From the NCBI RefSeq assembly GCF_027938815.1, contig NZ_CP115913.1:5118001-5182000 (forward strand): a stretch of 64,000 nt of DNA, given 5' to 3'. Positions 26,532-34,601 of this stretch are shown piece by piece (position 1 is the stretch's first letter; every line of letters begins with the position of its first letter). The position numbers were made by a program, and so were the translations under genes. The stretch is from Oceanirhabdus sp. W0125-5. GTDB taxonomy: Bacteria; Bacillota; Clostridia; Clostridiales; Clostridiaceae. The notes beneath the pieces are model-generated. The model searched no databases. It was not told the origin of the DNA and was given only the letters and a program-made list of their open reading frames with translations.

Positions 26532-27494
26532 TTAATTAAATCTAGCTAACCACTCTCCTAAAACTGCTTTTAATTGAGGATGTATTGGCTGAGAAGCTCC
26601 TTTTTTGTATTGCTTCATCATATCAAAAATTGTTTTTTCACCTTTATACTCTCTTAACATATGATCCATATTATCTATAACCATACATTTGATATCATCA
26701 TTTCCTAACTTCTCAATAGATTCTAAATCCACTGGATTAGCTTGAACATCCTTTACTCCTGTAATAGCTATAATTGGACATTGTGCATTATTTAATTTAT
26801 CTAATATTTCCTCACTACTATATTTAAAATGTTCTCTATACCACTTAGCAGGTACTTTCCCTAGATTCATTCTAATGGTGTCCCCTGTAGAGTTCTCTAA
26901 TTTATTGAAATACTTTTCTTCGTTCTTTAAAATCTTTCTTTCTTTAAAATTTGCCTTTAAAAGTACTCCTTTTAATCCCTTTAATGTTTTCGCTTCATTT
27001 ATGATAGAAATATTCTGATAATGCAAAAAATGTTTAAGATTTTTTCCTGCACCTGAAAGTAATATAACTCCACTTACTGGTGTTATTTCATTAGCTAAAG
27101 TTGATAATATACACCCTTCACTGTGTCCAAGTAATATTATCTTATCTTTATCTACTTTAAGATGGTTTTGTAGAAATTTTATATTATTATTAATATCATT
27201 AATTAGATCACTCATTCCAGTAGAATTAAACTCTCCTTCACTTTCTCCAGATCCTCTTTTATCATATCTTAAAGTAATGAAACCTAGTTCTGAAATAAAA
27301 TGTGCTATTTTCTTATATATATTAAAACTCATTCCTGGTCTATTTATATTTCCATCTCTATCTGCTGGTCCAGAACCATTAACAATTAAAACTGCAGGTA
27401 GCTTTTCCTTATCCATTTGAGGTATTGCTAATGTGCCTTTTAATATCACCTCTCCCTTTATTGTTACTTGCTCCTCAATAAAATTTCTTTTCAT
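26532..27494 (-). CDS. Alpha/beta hydrolase
   Basis: 320 residues. The oxyanion region is VNGSGPADRDG (about 38-48), followed by the conserved RYDKRGSGES. The nucleophile elbow is GHSEG (about 130-134), and late in the chain come the acid and His regions (TGVKDVQANP and MDHMLREY). The type is a serine esterase/peptidase-like hydrolase, cytosolic. The start at 27494 is taken because GGGGGA lies upstream; the frame opens five codons earlier. It follows an HTH regulator by 80 bp, and the gap carries the same ATTATCA-N4-TGATAAT operator that overlaps the regulator's own promoter. Confidence 0.88.
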   Translation of the reverse strand: MKRNFIEEQVTIKGEVILKGTLAIPQMDKEKLPAVLIVNGSGPADRDGNINRPGMSFNIYKKIAHFISELGFITLRYDKRGSGESEGEFNSTGMSDLINDINNNIKFLQNHLKVDKDKIILLGHSEGCILSTLANEITPVSGVILLSGAGKNLKHFLHYQNISIINEAKTLKGLKGVLLKANFKERKILKNEEKYFNKLENSTGDTIRMNLGKVPAKWYREHFKYSSEEILDKLNNAQCPIIAITGVKDVQANPVDLESIEKLGNDDIKCMVIDNMDHMLREYKGEKTIFDMMKQYKKGASQPIHPQLKAVLGEWLARFN

Positions 27495-27520
27495 AATTAA
27501 TTCCCCCATTAGATTATTGT

Positions 27521-27546
27521 TATTATTATCAATAATGATAATAATA
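27521..27546. promoter_or_regulatory. Operator ATTATCA-N4-TGATAAT before the hydrolase gene
   Basis: 11-bp arms TATTATTATCA (27521-27531) and TGATAATAATA (27536-27546) around ATAA. The core is identical to that at 28157-28174 upstream of the regulator. Confidence 0.75.
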
Positions 27547-27574
27547 TTTTTAAAAAATATGTAATCTACTGATA

Positions 27575-28117
27575 TTATTTATTATCATAAATAGTGGGCA
27601 TAGTTATTGTAGTAATTTTTCTCAATTTTCTTTCTGGTGATGTCCCATTATCCCTTACCTTATCAAAGGCTTTTATTAAATCTCCCATAAACTCATTATA
27701 TTCTTCATCACTTAAATACATTGCTACACTTTTGAAAGTAACACCATCTTTCTCTAAGTCTGGATTTTCAGTATGAATATATCTTTCAAAATCCCCTAAT
27801 AAAATCATTAAAAAATTATAAAATAAATTTAAACATTGATTCTTCTCCTCTAAATCAAAGTCTTTTTTAACTGTTTTATATGGATTAGGATCAATGGCAT
27901 ATACTTTTTCTACTGCACCTCTAACTCTATTTTCTTTAATTACTGTTATGGCGCTAACTTTCAATAGCTTATTTAAATGCCTATATAACGTTGCCTGAGG
28001 TACATCTGGTAACTCCTTTGCAATTTGTTGTACAGTCATACTTCTATTTTTCATTAAAGACTGAACTATCCTCATTCTTATTGGATGTAATATACAATTC
28101 AATAATTGACTATCCAT
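27575..28117 (-). CDS. Winged-helix transcriptional regulator (ArsR/HTH_20-like)
   Basis: 180 residues. The HTH is at 5-60 (LHPIRMRIVQSLMKNRSMTVQQIAKELPDVPQATLYRHLNKLL), with a basic wing (VIKENRVRGAVEKVYAI). A helical C-terminal domain begins at about 85, probably for ligand binding or dimerisation. The sequence pattern is close to the YjcQ/Rv-type regulators that pair with small hydrolases or transporters; I cannot name the family more closely. AGGAGG lies 7 nt before the ATG. The gene's promoter spacer contains an operator shared with the downstream hydrolase. Confidence 0.85.
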   Translation of the reverse strand: MDSQLLNCILHPIRMRIVQSLMKNRSMTVQQIAKELPDVPQATLYRHLNKLLKVSAITVIKENRVRGAVEKVYAIDPNPYKTVKKDFDLEEKNQCLNLFYNFLMILLGDFERYIHTENPDLEKDGVTFKSVAMYLSDEEYNEFMGDLIKAFDKVRDNGTSPERKLRKITTITMPTIYDNK

Positions 28118-28151
28118 TTTATGTCCTCCTAATCAATTGTTCTCACTTATT

Positions 28152-28180
28152 ATAATATTATCATTTTTGATAATGGTCAA
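28152..28180 (-). promoter_or_regulatory. Promoter with embedded operator of the HTH regulator
   Basis: On the minus strand TTGACC (28175-28180), a 17-bp spacer and TATTAT (28152-28157). The spacer is almost entirely the palindrome ATTATCA-TTTT-TGATAAT (28157-28174). Confidence 0.82.
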
Positions 28181-28419
28181 TAGTTTTTTGTTAATTTTTT
28201 ACTTTTATTCTTTTCTAATTTTATTACCCATTTTATCTAATGATTTCAAATTAAATATATTAAACCTTTTTGGTTATTTATGTAATAACATGATATACTT
28301 TACATTAAGATACATATTATTTTTAATACATAAAATATTTGTTTTATGCGGTAAAGAAAAGGTAATAAGTACAGTTCAGTAGTAAGATATTATTCATTAA
28401 GATGGAGGATAGAGTAAAA

Positions 28420-28659
28420 ATGAGGAAAATAATTTTTAGTGGAATTTGTATGTTGATAAGTGCTATCGGTATTATTGCAATGATTATAGTATCATTAAAT
28501 GGCAATAAAGTATATGGGAGTATAAATGGCTCTACTGATATGTTAACTTATTTAAATTTGTACGGGGTCACTCCAATTTTTAGTGCGTTCTGTTTACTTG
28601 GTATATTAGGACTTTGTATAGGTTTATGGGGTATTATTGATAAAAGCAATTCAAAATAG
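28420..28659 (+). CDS. Small two-helix membrane protein
   Basis: 79 residues from ATG 28420, chosen because GGAGG lies 11 nt upstream; an ATG at 28402 overlaps that site. There are two membrane helices (about 5-26 and 50-72) with a short polar loop (NGNKVYGSINGSTDM), and the C-terminus is cytosolic by charge. The family is not recognised. It is a lone plus-strand gene between minus-strand operons. Confidence 0.6.
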   Translation: MRKIIFSGICMLISAIGIIAMIIVSLNGNKVYGSINGSTDMLTYLNLYGVTPIFSAFCLLGILGLCIGLWGIIDKSNSK

Positions 28660-28775
28660 AAGGTACACAATTTTCTTATTTAATGTACCAAATAAAGAAA
28701 TTAATTAATTCATAAAAAAAGAGTATTATGAAATAAGAAATCTATATAAATTACATAAATGCTTATAAGGATTTG

Positions 28776-28805
28776 AAAAGGAGATAGTTAATACTATCTC
28801 CTTTT
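28776..28805 (-). terminator. Terminator overlapping the gmhB stop
   Basis: AAAAGGAGATAG pairs with CTATCTCCTTTT (12 bp, 6-nt loop). The distal arm includes the gmhB stop codon. Confidence 0.85.
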
Positions 28806-29334
28806 ACTTTTCATCAAGTATCCACTCTACAGCTTCTTTTAAAGAATCAACTATTACATCTCTATGTTTTAATTTTCTTAAATGCTTCTCCCCATGACCA
28901 GTCAATACATAAATCCCTGTTGCACCAGCATTAACTGCTAGCTCTACATCTGAAGGATGATCTCCAATAACAAAAGAGTTTTTCAAATCTATATCTAACT
29001 TTTTCTCTGCTTCTAAAAGAAAATACGGATTAGGTTTTCTACAAATACATTTATCTTCATTTATATGAGTACAACAGTACACTTCTCTAATGTGTATATC
29101 ATTTTTTCTTAATTCATCTAAAATATATTCATGTACCTTATCCACTCCTTCTTCTGTTATTAACCCTCTGCCTATTCCTGACTGGTTTGTAACTATGAAA
29201 AGTTCATAATGCTTGTTAAGCTCCTTTAATGCCTCCATAGTAAAAGGAAAAAACTTTACTTCCTCAATTGTATCAATATAACCACTGTCTTCAATTATTA
29301 CACCATCTCTATCAAGAAAAACTGCCTTCTTCAT
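28804..29334 (-). CDS. gmhB: D-glycero-D-manno-heptose-1,7-bisphosphate 7-phosphatase family (HAD-IIIA)
   Basis: 176 residues, normal for GmhB. HAD motif I is FLDRDGVI (Asp8 nucleophile, Asp10 acid), motif II IVTNQSG, motif III KP plus IGDHPSDVELA. The zinc loop CCTHINEDKCIC marks GmhB rather than HisB. Family members dephosphorylate heptose bisphosphates for cell-surface sugars. No other heptose gene is present here, so the substrate may differ. It is co-transcribed with the PLP enzyme 26 bp upstream. Confidence 0.87.
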   Translation of the reverse strand: MKKAVFLDRDGVIIEDSGYIDTIEEVKFFPFTMEALKELNKHYELFIVTNQSGIGRGLITEEGVDKVHEYILDELRKNDIHIREVYCCTHINEDKCICRKPNPYFLLEAEKKLDIDLKNSFVIGDHPSDVELAVNAGATGIYVLTGHGEKHLRKLKHRDVIVDSLKEAVEWILDEK

Positions 29335-29360
29335 ATATAATCTCTCCTTCTACATTATTA

Positions 29361-30353
29361 TTAACTAAATTTAAACATATCTATTTTAGGAAATAATCCA
29401 AAAAGTCCTCCTGTATGGATAAATAAAATATTTTTATGATCTTTGAATCTTCCTTTTTTAATTTCATTCACCAAACCATACATCGCTTTTCCAGTATAAA
29501 CAGGATCAAAAATAACTCCTTCTAATTGAGCCAATTCTCTTATGAATTCTATCTCTTCAGGTCTACTTAAAGCATATCCTCTACCTACATATCCATCAAT
29601 TATATTGATCTCATCTCTATCAAACTTAAGACTTTCACCCATTATATCTAAACTTTCATGAAGTATTTCCTCAATTCTATTCTCAAAGTGTTCTGCATTA
29701 TTACATACATTTACTCCATAAATCTTACTTTTATGATTTTGAATCTTATTAGCTAGAAAAACCCCTCCATAGGTTCCCCCTGATCCAACTGTAAGGACTA
29801 CAGCATCGAAGTTTATTTCCATCTCTTTTTCTTGTTTAATAATTTCTTCCATAGCTTTATAATATCCAAAGGTTCCTATTCCATCTGAAGCCCCTTCTGG
29901 AATTATATAAGCCTTATGTCCTTCTTTAGCTAATTCCTCTTTTATGTTCTCCATAATTTCCATTCTTTTTTCTTTATACTCTTCTGGAGTAATAAATCTA
30001 ACTTGTGCACCTAGTACTTTATCTAAAAAAAGATTTCCATCAAGTTTCTCTTCCTCACTTCCTCTAAGAACTAAATATGATTTCATTCCTAGTCTAGCTG
30101 CTGCAGCTGCTGTGGCTCTTGCATGATTTGATTGAAGTCCTCCACAAGTTATAAGGAAATCACACCCTTGATCTAATGCCTTTTTTACCGTAAACTCTAA
30201 TTTTCTTATCTTATTACCTGAAACTTCTGTGCCTGTTTCATCATCCCTTTTAATATAAATATTTGGTCCTCCAAGTTTTTTAGATAACCTTTCTAATCTC
30301 TGAATTCTAGTAGGCAGGTTAGCAAGTTCAATTCTTTCTGGAATCCTTTTCAT
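29361..30353 (-). CDS. PLP-dependent D-cysteine desulfhydrase / ACC deaminase family
   Basis: 330 residues, fold type II. The Schiff-base lysine is in TEVSGNKIRKLEF (about residue 48), the phosphate-binding region is TVGSGGTYGGVF, and CGGLQSNHARATAAAAA matches the substrate-carboxylate loop (SNH). This is the DcyD/AcdS family: it cleaves D-cysteine to pyruvate, H2S and ammonia, or deaminates related amino acids. Substrate choice within the family cannot be read safely. It heads a two-gene operon with gmhB. The cysteine desulfidase at 44.8 kb is a separate, unrelated enzyme with a related reaction. Confidence 0.87.
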   Translation of the reverse strand: MKRIPERIELANLPTRIQRLERLSKKLGGPNIYIKRDDETGTEVSGNKIRKLEFTVKKALDQGCDFLITCGGLQSNHARATAAAAARLGMKSYLVLRGSEEEKLDGNLFLDKVLGAQVRFITPEEYKEKRMEIMENIKEELAKEGHKAYIIPEGASDGIGTFGYYKAMEEIIKQEKEMEINFDAVVLTVGSGGTYGGVFLANKIQNHKSKIYGVNVCNNAEHFENRIEEILHESLDIMGESLKFDRDEINIIDGYVGRGYALSRPEEIEFIRELAQLEGVIFDPVYTGKAMYGLVNEIKKGRFKDHKNILFIHTGGLFGLFPKIDMFKFS

Positions 30354-30727
30354 TATATTTCCCCCCTAATTGTCTATGATTTATCTATATTAATCTTATC
30401 CCCTATATACATGCTTTAATTTTAATTTCTCGAAGAGAAATATCCCACGTTTTCAACTCTCCATTTTCCATTTTCAACTAAAAATCTTTTTATTATAAAT
30501 CTTTTTATTATTTATCAAATCCCATATACTTTTGATGCTTTTATAAGAAATTCCTACCACTAATTTACCATTAATACACAAAAAAAGATACCCTATAAAA
30601 GAGTATCTTTAATAATATTTTTATGAGATTTTATCCCAATTATCCTTGTTAAAATTCAACATAGAAAAGTCTTTTGGCATATTTACATAAGTTAATTGAT
30701 ATATTGCATTAAACAATTTAAATAAAT
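30354..30727. other. Intergenic region holding a repeat end and a terminator
   Basis: This 374-bp gap contains the 3' end of the structured dispersed repeat (30428-30482) and the hairpin AAAGATAC/GTATCTTT (30580-30610), probably the terminator of the AraC-APH gene. The same hairpin follows the second AraC-APH gene, but there it directly abuts the stop codon. Here an extra stretch of about 110 bp lies between stop and hairpin. Confidence 0.65.
30428..30482 (+). repeat. Structured dispersed repeat, 3'-end fragment (copy D)
   Basis: It shares TTTCTCGA-GAGAAATATC with the end of copy C (near 48250), followed by the same TTTTCAACTCTCC-type terminal sequence. The 5' part is absent. Confidence 0.65.
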
Positions 30728-32047
30728 TTATTTGAAAGTACATTTATCTTTATTCTCCCATATCCATAGAAGCATTTCACGATTAACCATAGCTATATTT
30801 TTATACTCCTCTTTATTACCAAGCCATGCAATGAAAATCATCTCAATTGAATATATAACATAAGGAATAGCTTGTTTTTCTACTTCTGTTAAATCACAGA
30901 TGTTGTCATAACCTTTAATTACACCCTGAAGTAATTCCGGCCATTTTTCATAACCATTTTCAATTTTTCCCGCTTCTGAAAGTATTCCAGTTGCACAATA
31001 GCATGGATCAAAAATCCTAACATTTCTTTCACTAATTTCAAAATCAACAAATCCACTAACCTCTCTATTGCTAAATATTATATTAGATGGATTAGGATCT
31101 CTATGAATCACATTATGAGGAAGTTTTAAATATAGATCTTTGAAATTATCCAAATAGTCTTTAAAGAATTCATCTGGTAAAGGACAACCCCATTGTTCCA
31201 TATTTCGCTTTGTTTCAGGTAATGCCCAATCTACTACAGTTTTATATAGATTATTATTATTAACTTCTATATTCTCCTCTTGCTTTACAAATACTTTATG
31301 AAGCTTTCCTATAGCCTCTCCATATTTCTTACCAGTTTCTACCCTATCACTCCTGTATCTTTCTTCTGGTGTTAAAAACTTACCTTCAATACGATTAAGC
31401 AATACAAAATATCTATCATCTATCACAACAAAGTCCTCGCCTTTTTTTGTTTTAATAGGCGATGCCGTATTAATTTTCTCAGCTTTTAGTGCATTTGTTA
31501 TAGCAATGTGAGTACGAAGCCCAGAAATATTCATTCCTGTTTTAAGAACATATTTTTCACCTATATTCCATGTATTATTTGCTTTTACCGCCCCTCCTGC
31601 TACATAGATTGTACCAATCTCACTCTTTGTATTAATATCCCAGTTTGATAATAATTGTCTTATTTGTGTTTGTGTTAACATAATTTTTCCCTCCGCTCTT
31701 AAATCTATCGACACAGGTTTTTTAGCCGATCTTATTTTTAAATATTTTTTAGGAGAACATCCATATTCACGTTTAAAAGCTTTAAAGAATCCTGCATGGG
31801 TATTAAACCCATATTCCAGAGCAACATTTATTAATTTCTTACCACTATCAGCTTCATATATTGCATGCATTAATCTGCGCTTTGTTATATACGCAAGTAC
31901 CGGTATACCTATATACGAACCAAATAAATGATAAAAATGATAGAGTGAAAACCCTGAAAGATCAGCAAGTTCTTCTGCTGTAATCTCTGCTTTTAGATTC
32001 TCCTCAATGTAATTTATTGCCTTTTGCAAAATATCTATTGTATTCAT
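30728..32047 (-). CDS. AraC-type HTH fused to an aminoglycoside phosphotransferase-like domain (copy 1)
   Basis: 439 residues. Residues 1-105 are an AraC double HTH (EITAEELADLSGFSLYHFYHLF; KLINVALEYGFNTHAGFFKAFKREYG). From Met123 an APH-fold kinase follows, with catalytic loop VIHRDPNPSNIIF (about 315-327) and metal motif GFVDFEIS. Codons for Glu-Gly just before Met123 spell GGAGGG (31689-31694), 7-8 nt upstream of that ATG (31681). The APH part could therefore also be made separately, and the arrangement looks like a former two-gene operon joined in frame. It is a tandem duplicate of the gene at 32252. Substrate unknown. Confidence 0.87.
   Translation of the reverse strand: MNTIDILQKAINYIEENLKAEITAEELADLSGFSLYHFYHLFGSYIGIPVLAYITKRRLMHAIYEADSGKKLINVALEYGFNTHAGFFKAFKREYGCSPKKYLKIRSAKKPVSIDLRAEGKIMLTQTQIRQLLSNWDINTKSEIGTIYVAGGAVKANNTWNIGEKYVLKTGMNISGLRTHIAITNALKAEKINTASPIKTKKGEDFVVIDDRYFVLLNRIEGKFLTPEERYRSDRVETGKKYGEAIGKLHKVFVKQEENIEVNNNNLYKTVVDWALPETKRNMEQWGCPLPDEFFKDYLDNFKDLYLKLPHNVIHRDPNPSNIIFSNREVSGFVDFEISERNVRIFDPCYCATGILSEAGKIENGYEKWPELLQGVIKGYDNICDLTEVEKQAIPYVIYSIEMIFIAWLGNKEEYKNIAMVNREMLLWIWENKDKCTFK
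31681..31694 (-). promoter_or_regulatory. Internal Shine-Dalgarno and start inside AraC-APH copy 1
   Basis: GGAGGG at 31689-31694, spacer of 7 nt, then ATG 31679-31681 (Met123), exactly at the domain border. The same layout occurs in copy 2. Confidence 0.6.
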
Positions 32048-32103
32048 ATAATCTGTCCTCCTAACTGATAAATTAAATTTATCATAAGCATATTTTAAAA
32101 ATA

Positions 32104-32124
32104 TTTCCTGTGTTGCGAAGTTCC
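32104..32124 (-). promoter_or_regulatory. Conserved upstream element of AraC-APH copy 1
   Basis: A 21-bp element, GGAACTTCGCAACACAGGAAA on the minus strand, is shared with one change with 33625-33645, at a similar distance from the start. The rest of the two upstream regions is diverged. This is a candidate binding site for the AraC domain. Confidence 0.6.
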
Positions 32125-32216
32125 ATAATTTAATAATTTCTACAACTTATATTATTTTTCCTATGTATCTTCCTAAAGAAAAAAACATACTCTTTAAAAT
32201 TATCACTAATACACAA

Positions 32217-32243
32217 AAAAGATACCCTGTCCAAGAGTATCGT
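32217..32243 (-). terminator. Terminator of AraC-APH copy 2
   Basis: AAAAGATAC pairs with GTATCGTTT (G-T wobble) directly after the stop, with A-run/T-run context. It is homologous to 30580-30610. Confidence 0.7.
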
Positions 32244-32251
32244 TTGAAATA

Positions 32252-33568
32252 TTAATTAAAACATTTGTCTCTATTCTCCCACATCCATAAAAGCATTTTA
32301 CGGTTAAACATTGCTACATCTTTCTCGTTACCTTTATCAGCAAGATATGCAATAAAAATCATCTGAATTGAGTAAATCACATATGGAATTGCCTCTTTCT
32401 CTTCTTTTGTTAAATTGCAGATATTATCATAACCTTCAATTATTCCATTAAGAATTTCTGGCCACTTTTCAAATCCTTCCTCAACCCTATCAGCTTCTGA
32501 AAGTATGCCTGTTGCACAATAACATGGATCAAAAAGTCTTACATATCTCCTGCTTATCTCGAAATCTACAAATCCACTTACCTGACCATTGTTAAATAAA
32601 ATATTTGATGGATTAGGATCTCTATGAATTATCTGTTTAGGTAATTTTGAACAAAGCTCCTTGAAATTCTCCAGGTAATTGTTATAAAATTCTTCTGGTA
32701 AAGGGCAACCCCATTGTTCCATAAGGCTCTTAGTTTCAGGCATTGCCCATTCAATTACTGTTTTATACATATCATAATCATTAACTTCAATGTTCTCCTC
32801 TTGATTTAAAAGAACTTTATGAAGCTTTCCTATAGCTTCTCCATATTTATTAGCAGTTTCTACTCTATTATCATTATATCTTTCTTCTGGTAATAAATAT
32901 CTACCTTCAATTCGGTTAAATAAAATATAATATCTATCATCTAATGTTAAAAAATCCTCATTATTTTTCGTTTTAAATGGACTTCCATCAATTATTCCCT
33001 CTGCACTTAGTGCATTTGTAACAGAAAGGTGTGTACGAAGTCCTGCAAAATCCTTCCCTGTTTTAAGAATATAGTCTTCACCTATACTCCATGTGGTTTC
33101 TGATTTAACAGCACCACCTACAACATACATTGTTCCAATTTCACCTTTAACATCTATGTCCCAGTTTGATAATATTTGTCTTATTTGAGTTTGTGTTAAC
33201 ATAAATTTCCCCTCCGCTTTCAAGTTTATCGGCACAGGTTTTTTAGCCGATGTTAATTTTAAATACTTCTTGGGAGAACATCCAAATTCACGCTTAAAAG
33301 CCTTAAAGAATCCTGAATGAGTATTAAATCCATACTCTAAGGAAATAGCTAATAACTTTTTACCACTACGTGCTTCATAAATTGCATGCATTAATCTTCG
33401 TTTTGTTATATAGGCAAGTACCGGTATACCTATATAAGAACCAAATAGATGATAAAAATGATATACTGAAAATCCTGAAAGTTCAGCTAATTCCTCTGCT
33501 GTGATTTCTGCTTTTAAGTTTTCTTCAATGTAATCTATGGTCTTCTGCATTATATCTATTGTCTCCAT
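32252..33568 (-). CDS. AraC-type HTH fused to an aminoglycoside phosphotransferase-like domain (copy 2)
   Basis: 438 residues, collinear with the gene at 30728 and identical at most positions of the HTH half. The APH catalytic loop is IIHRDPNPSNILF, the metal motif is GFVDFEIS, and the same C-terminal WENRDKC ending is present. The internal GGAGG (33211-33215) is 8 nt before the Met123 codon (33202), as in copy 1. The HTH and APH halves are both intact, so the duplicates appear functional and are not decaying. A 21-bp element upstream is shared with copy 1. The role could be that the APH domain acts as the ligand sensor of the AraC domain, or that the enzyme regulates itself; both are inference. 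Confidence 0.87.
   Translation of the reverse strand: METIDIMQKTIDYIEENLKAEITAEELAELSGFSVYHFYHLFGSYIGIPVLAYITKRRLMHAIYEARSGKKLLAISLEYGFNTHSGFFKAFKREFGCSPKKYLKLTSAKKPVPINLKAEGKFMLTQTQIRQILSNWDIDVKGEIGTMYVVGGAVKSETTWSIGEDYILKTGKDFAGLRTHLSVTNALSAEGIIDGSPFKTKNNEDFLTLDDRYYILFNRIEGRYLLPEERYNDNRVETANKYGEAIGKLHKVLLNQEENIEVNDYDMYKTVIEWAMPETKSLMEQWGCPLPEEFYNNYLENFKELCSKLPKQIIHRDPNPSNILFNNGQVSGFVDFEISRRYVRLFDPCYCATGILSEADRVEEGFEKWPEILNGIIEGYDNICNLTKEEKEAIPYVIYSIQMIFIAYLADKGNEKDVAMFNRKMLLWMWENRDKCFN
33202..33215 (-). promoter_or_regulatory. Internal Shine-Dalgarno and start inside AraC-APH copy 2
   Basis: GGAGG at 33211-33215, an 8-nt spacer, and ATG 33200-33202 at the start of the APH domain. Confidence 0.6.
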
Positions 33569-33624
33569 GTGTTACTTCCTCCCAATTGATAATATAACTT
33601 TAACATATTCATACTTAAAAAAAA

Positions 33625-33645
33625 TTTCCTGTATTGCGAAGTTCC
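33625..33645 (-). promoter_or_regulatory. Conserved upstream element of AraC-APH copy 2
   Basis: Counterpart of 32104-32124, with 20 of 21 bases identical and about 57 bp upstream of the start codon. Confidence 0.6.
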
Positions 33646-33700
33646 TTTAATTTATAATTTCTACCTTTTATCTATATTTCCTATCTACTATACTAAAATA

Positions 33701-33725
33701 AAACCGTACCTTCCTTGGTACGGTT
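33701..33725 (-). terminator. Terminator of the macrodomain-SirTM operon
   Basis: AACCGTACC pairs with GGTACGGTT (6-nt loop), followed on the minus strand by TTATTTTAG. It is 9 bp after the stop. Confidence 0.88.
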
Positions 33726-33734
33726 AATGTTGTA

Positions 33735-34601
33735 TTATATTTTTATTAAGTCTTCTAACGACTGCTTAATATCATATTCAATTAAAATAATTTTATCTTT
33801 AATATCTTTCCTTATTCCATGTTCAGTAGTATTAAATCTTATCAAAGTTGCATCATTTAACTGTTTAACCATTCTTTCAAAAGGAAATCTTATTATCCCA
33901 GGCGTATTAAAGCCAACCCCTAACTCTAAAAGTACTATTTTATGCCCCATAGCTGACTCTACAAATTCATAATACTCATCTATATTTGCTAAATGTGGTT
34001 TATCAACAAAAGTATCATCCACTCTCAAATTAGGGCGTAATAATCTACCACACCTCGGACAAATTGGTACTTCTTCTTCCTCTATAATAAGCTTATCTTC
34101 ATCAAAACTACTAAGCATATTCTCAATCATAGCTTTATTGTTGTAAGCATCCTCACTACAAGGTTTTTCACATTGAAAATATGCATAACTCCCTTGAGGG
34201 GCAAAAATTTTCTTTTCATCAAAGTTTCCTTTATAAAACTGTCCGTCACAATTGGTTGTAATAATGAAATAATTTTTATCTTTAATTAACTCATAAAGAT
34301 CTTCATAGGGTTTAGTAAGGTTTGCTCTATAATATATATTGTTTATATGATTAGCCCAATATCCCCAAAAACTTTTCTTATTTTCTTGTGAAACACTCCA
34401 GTTGTCTACTAATCCATCCCAAATGGTCTTATATCCTTTCTTAATAAAAGGGGAATACTTCTCTTTAAATATATCTTTATTACCATAGTCCAATCCACCT
34501 GCCGCTGATAAGCCTGCTCCAGCTCCAACAAGTACATAGTCCGCTTTATCAATAATCTTTTTTATTTTTTTCAATTTTTGAGAATAGGTTTTTGTAAACA
34601 T
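33735..34601 (-). CDS. SirTM-class (class M) sirtuin, protein ADP-ribosyltransferase
   Basis: 288 residues. The NAD loop is GAGAGLSAAGGLDYG (about 27-41), and zinc cysteines are in QCEKPC and CPRCGRLLRPN. The catalytic segment reads TTNCDGQF and APQGSYAYFQC. In class M sirtuins an Asn and a Gln replace the canonical deacetylase His, and both are seen here, so mono-ADP-ribosylation is predicted, not deacetylation. GGAGGAGG lies 6 nt before the ATG. The gene overlaps the macrodomain gene by 53 bp, so the two are coupled. The GcvH-L and LplA2 partners usual in known SirTM operons are absent here. Confidence 0.9.
   Translation of the reverse strand: MFTKTYSQKLKKIKKIIDKADYVLVGAGAGLSAAGGLDYGNKDIFKEKYSPFIKKGYKTIWDGLVDNWSVSQENKKSFWGYWANHINNIYYRANLTKPYEDLYELIKDKNYFIITTNCDGQFYKGNFDEKKIFAPQGSYAYFQCEKPCSEDAYNNKAMIENMLSSFDEDKLIIEEEEVPICPRCGRLLRPNLRVDDTFVDKPHLANIDEYYEFVESAMGHKIVLLELGVGFNTPGIIRFPFERMVKQLNDATLIRFNTTEHGIRKDIKDKIILIEYDIKQSLEDLIKI

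Noticed and set aside
28137..28382. Plus-strand frame of 81 codons upstream of the small membrane protein
   Set aside because: It overlaps the HTH regulator's promoter and operator, has no ribosome binding site and only hydrophobic low-complexity content.
30621..30743. A 40-codon minus-strand frame overlapping the end of AraC-APH copy 1 (ends ...NFNKDNWDKIS)
   Set aside because: It has no convincing ribosome binding site and the start overlaps the upstream gene. The composition (N/K/I/F) is what AT-rich DNA gives by chance, and the parallel region of copy 2 lacks it.
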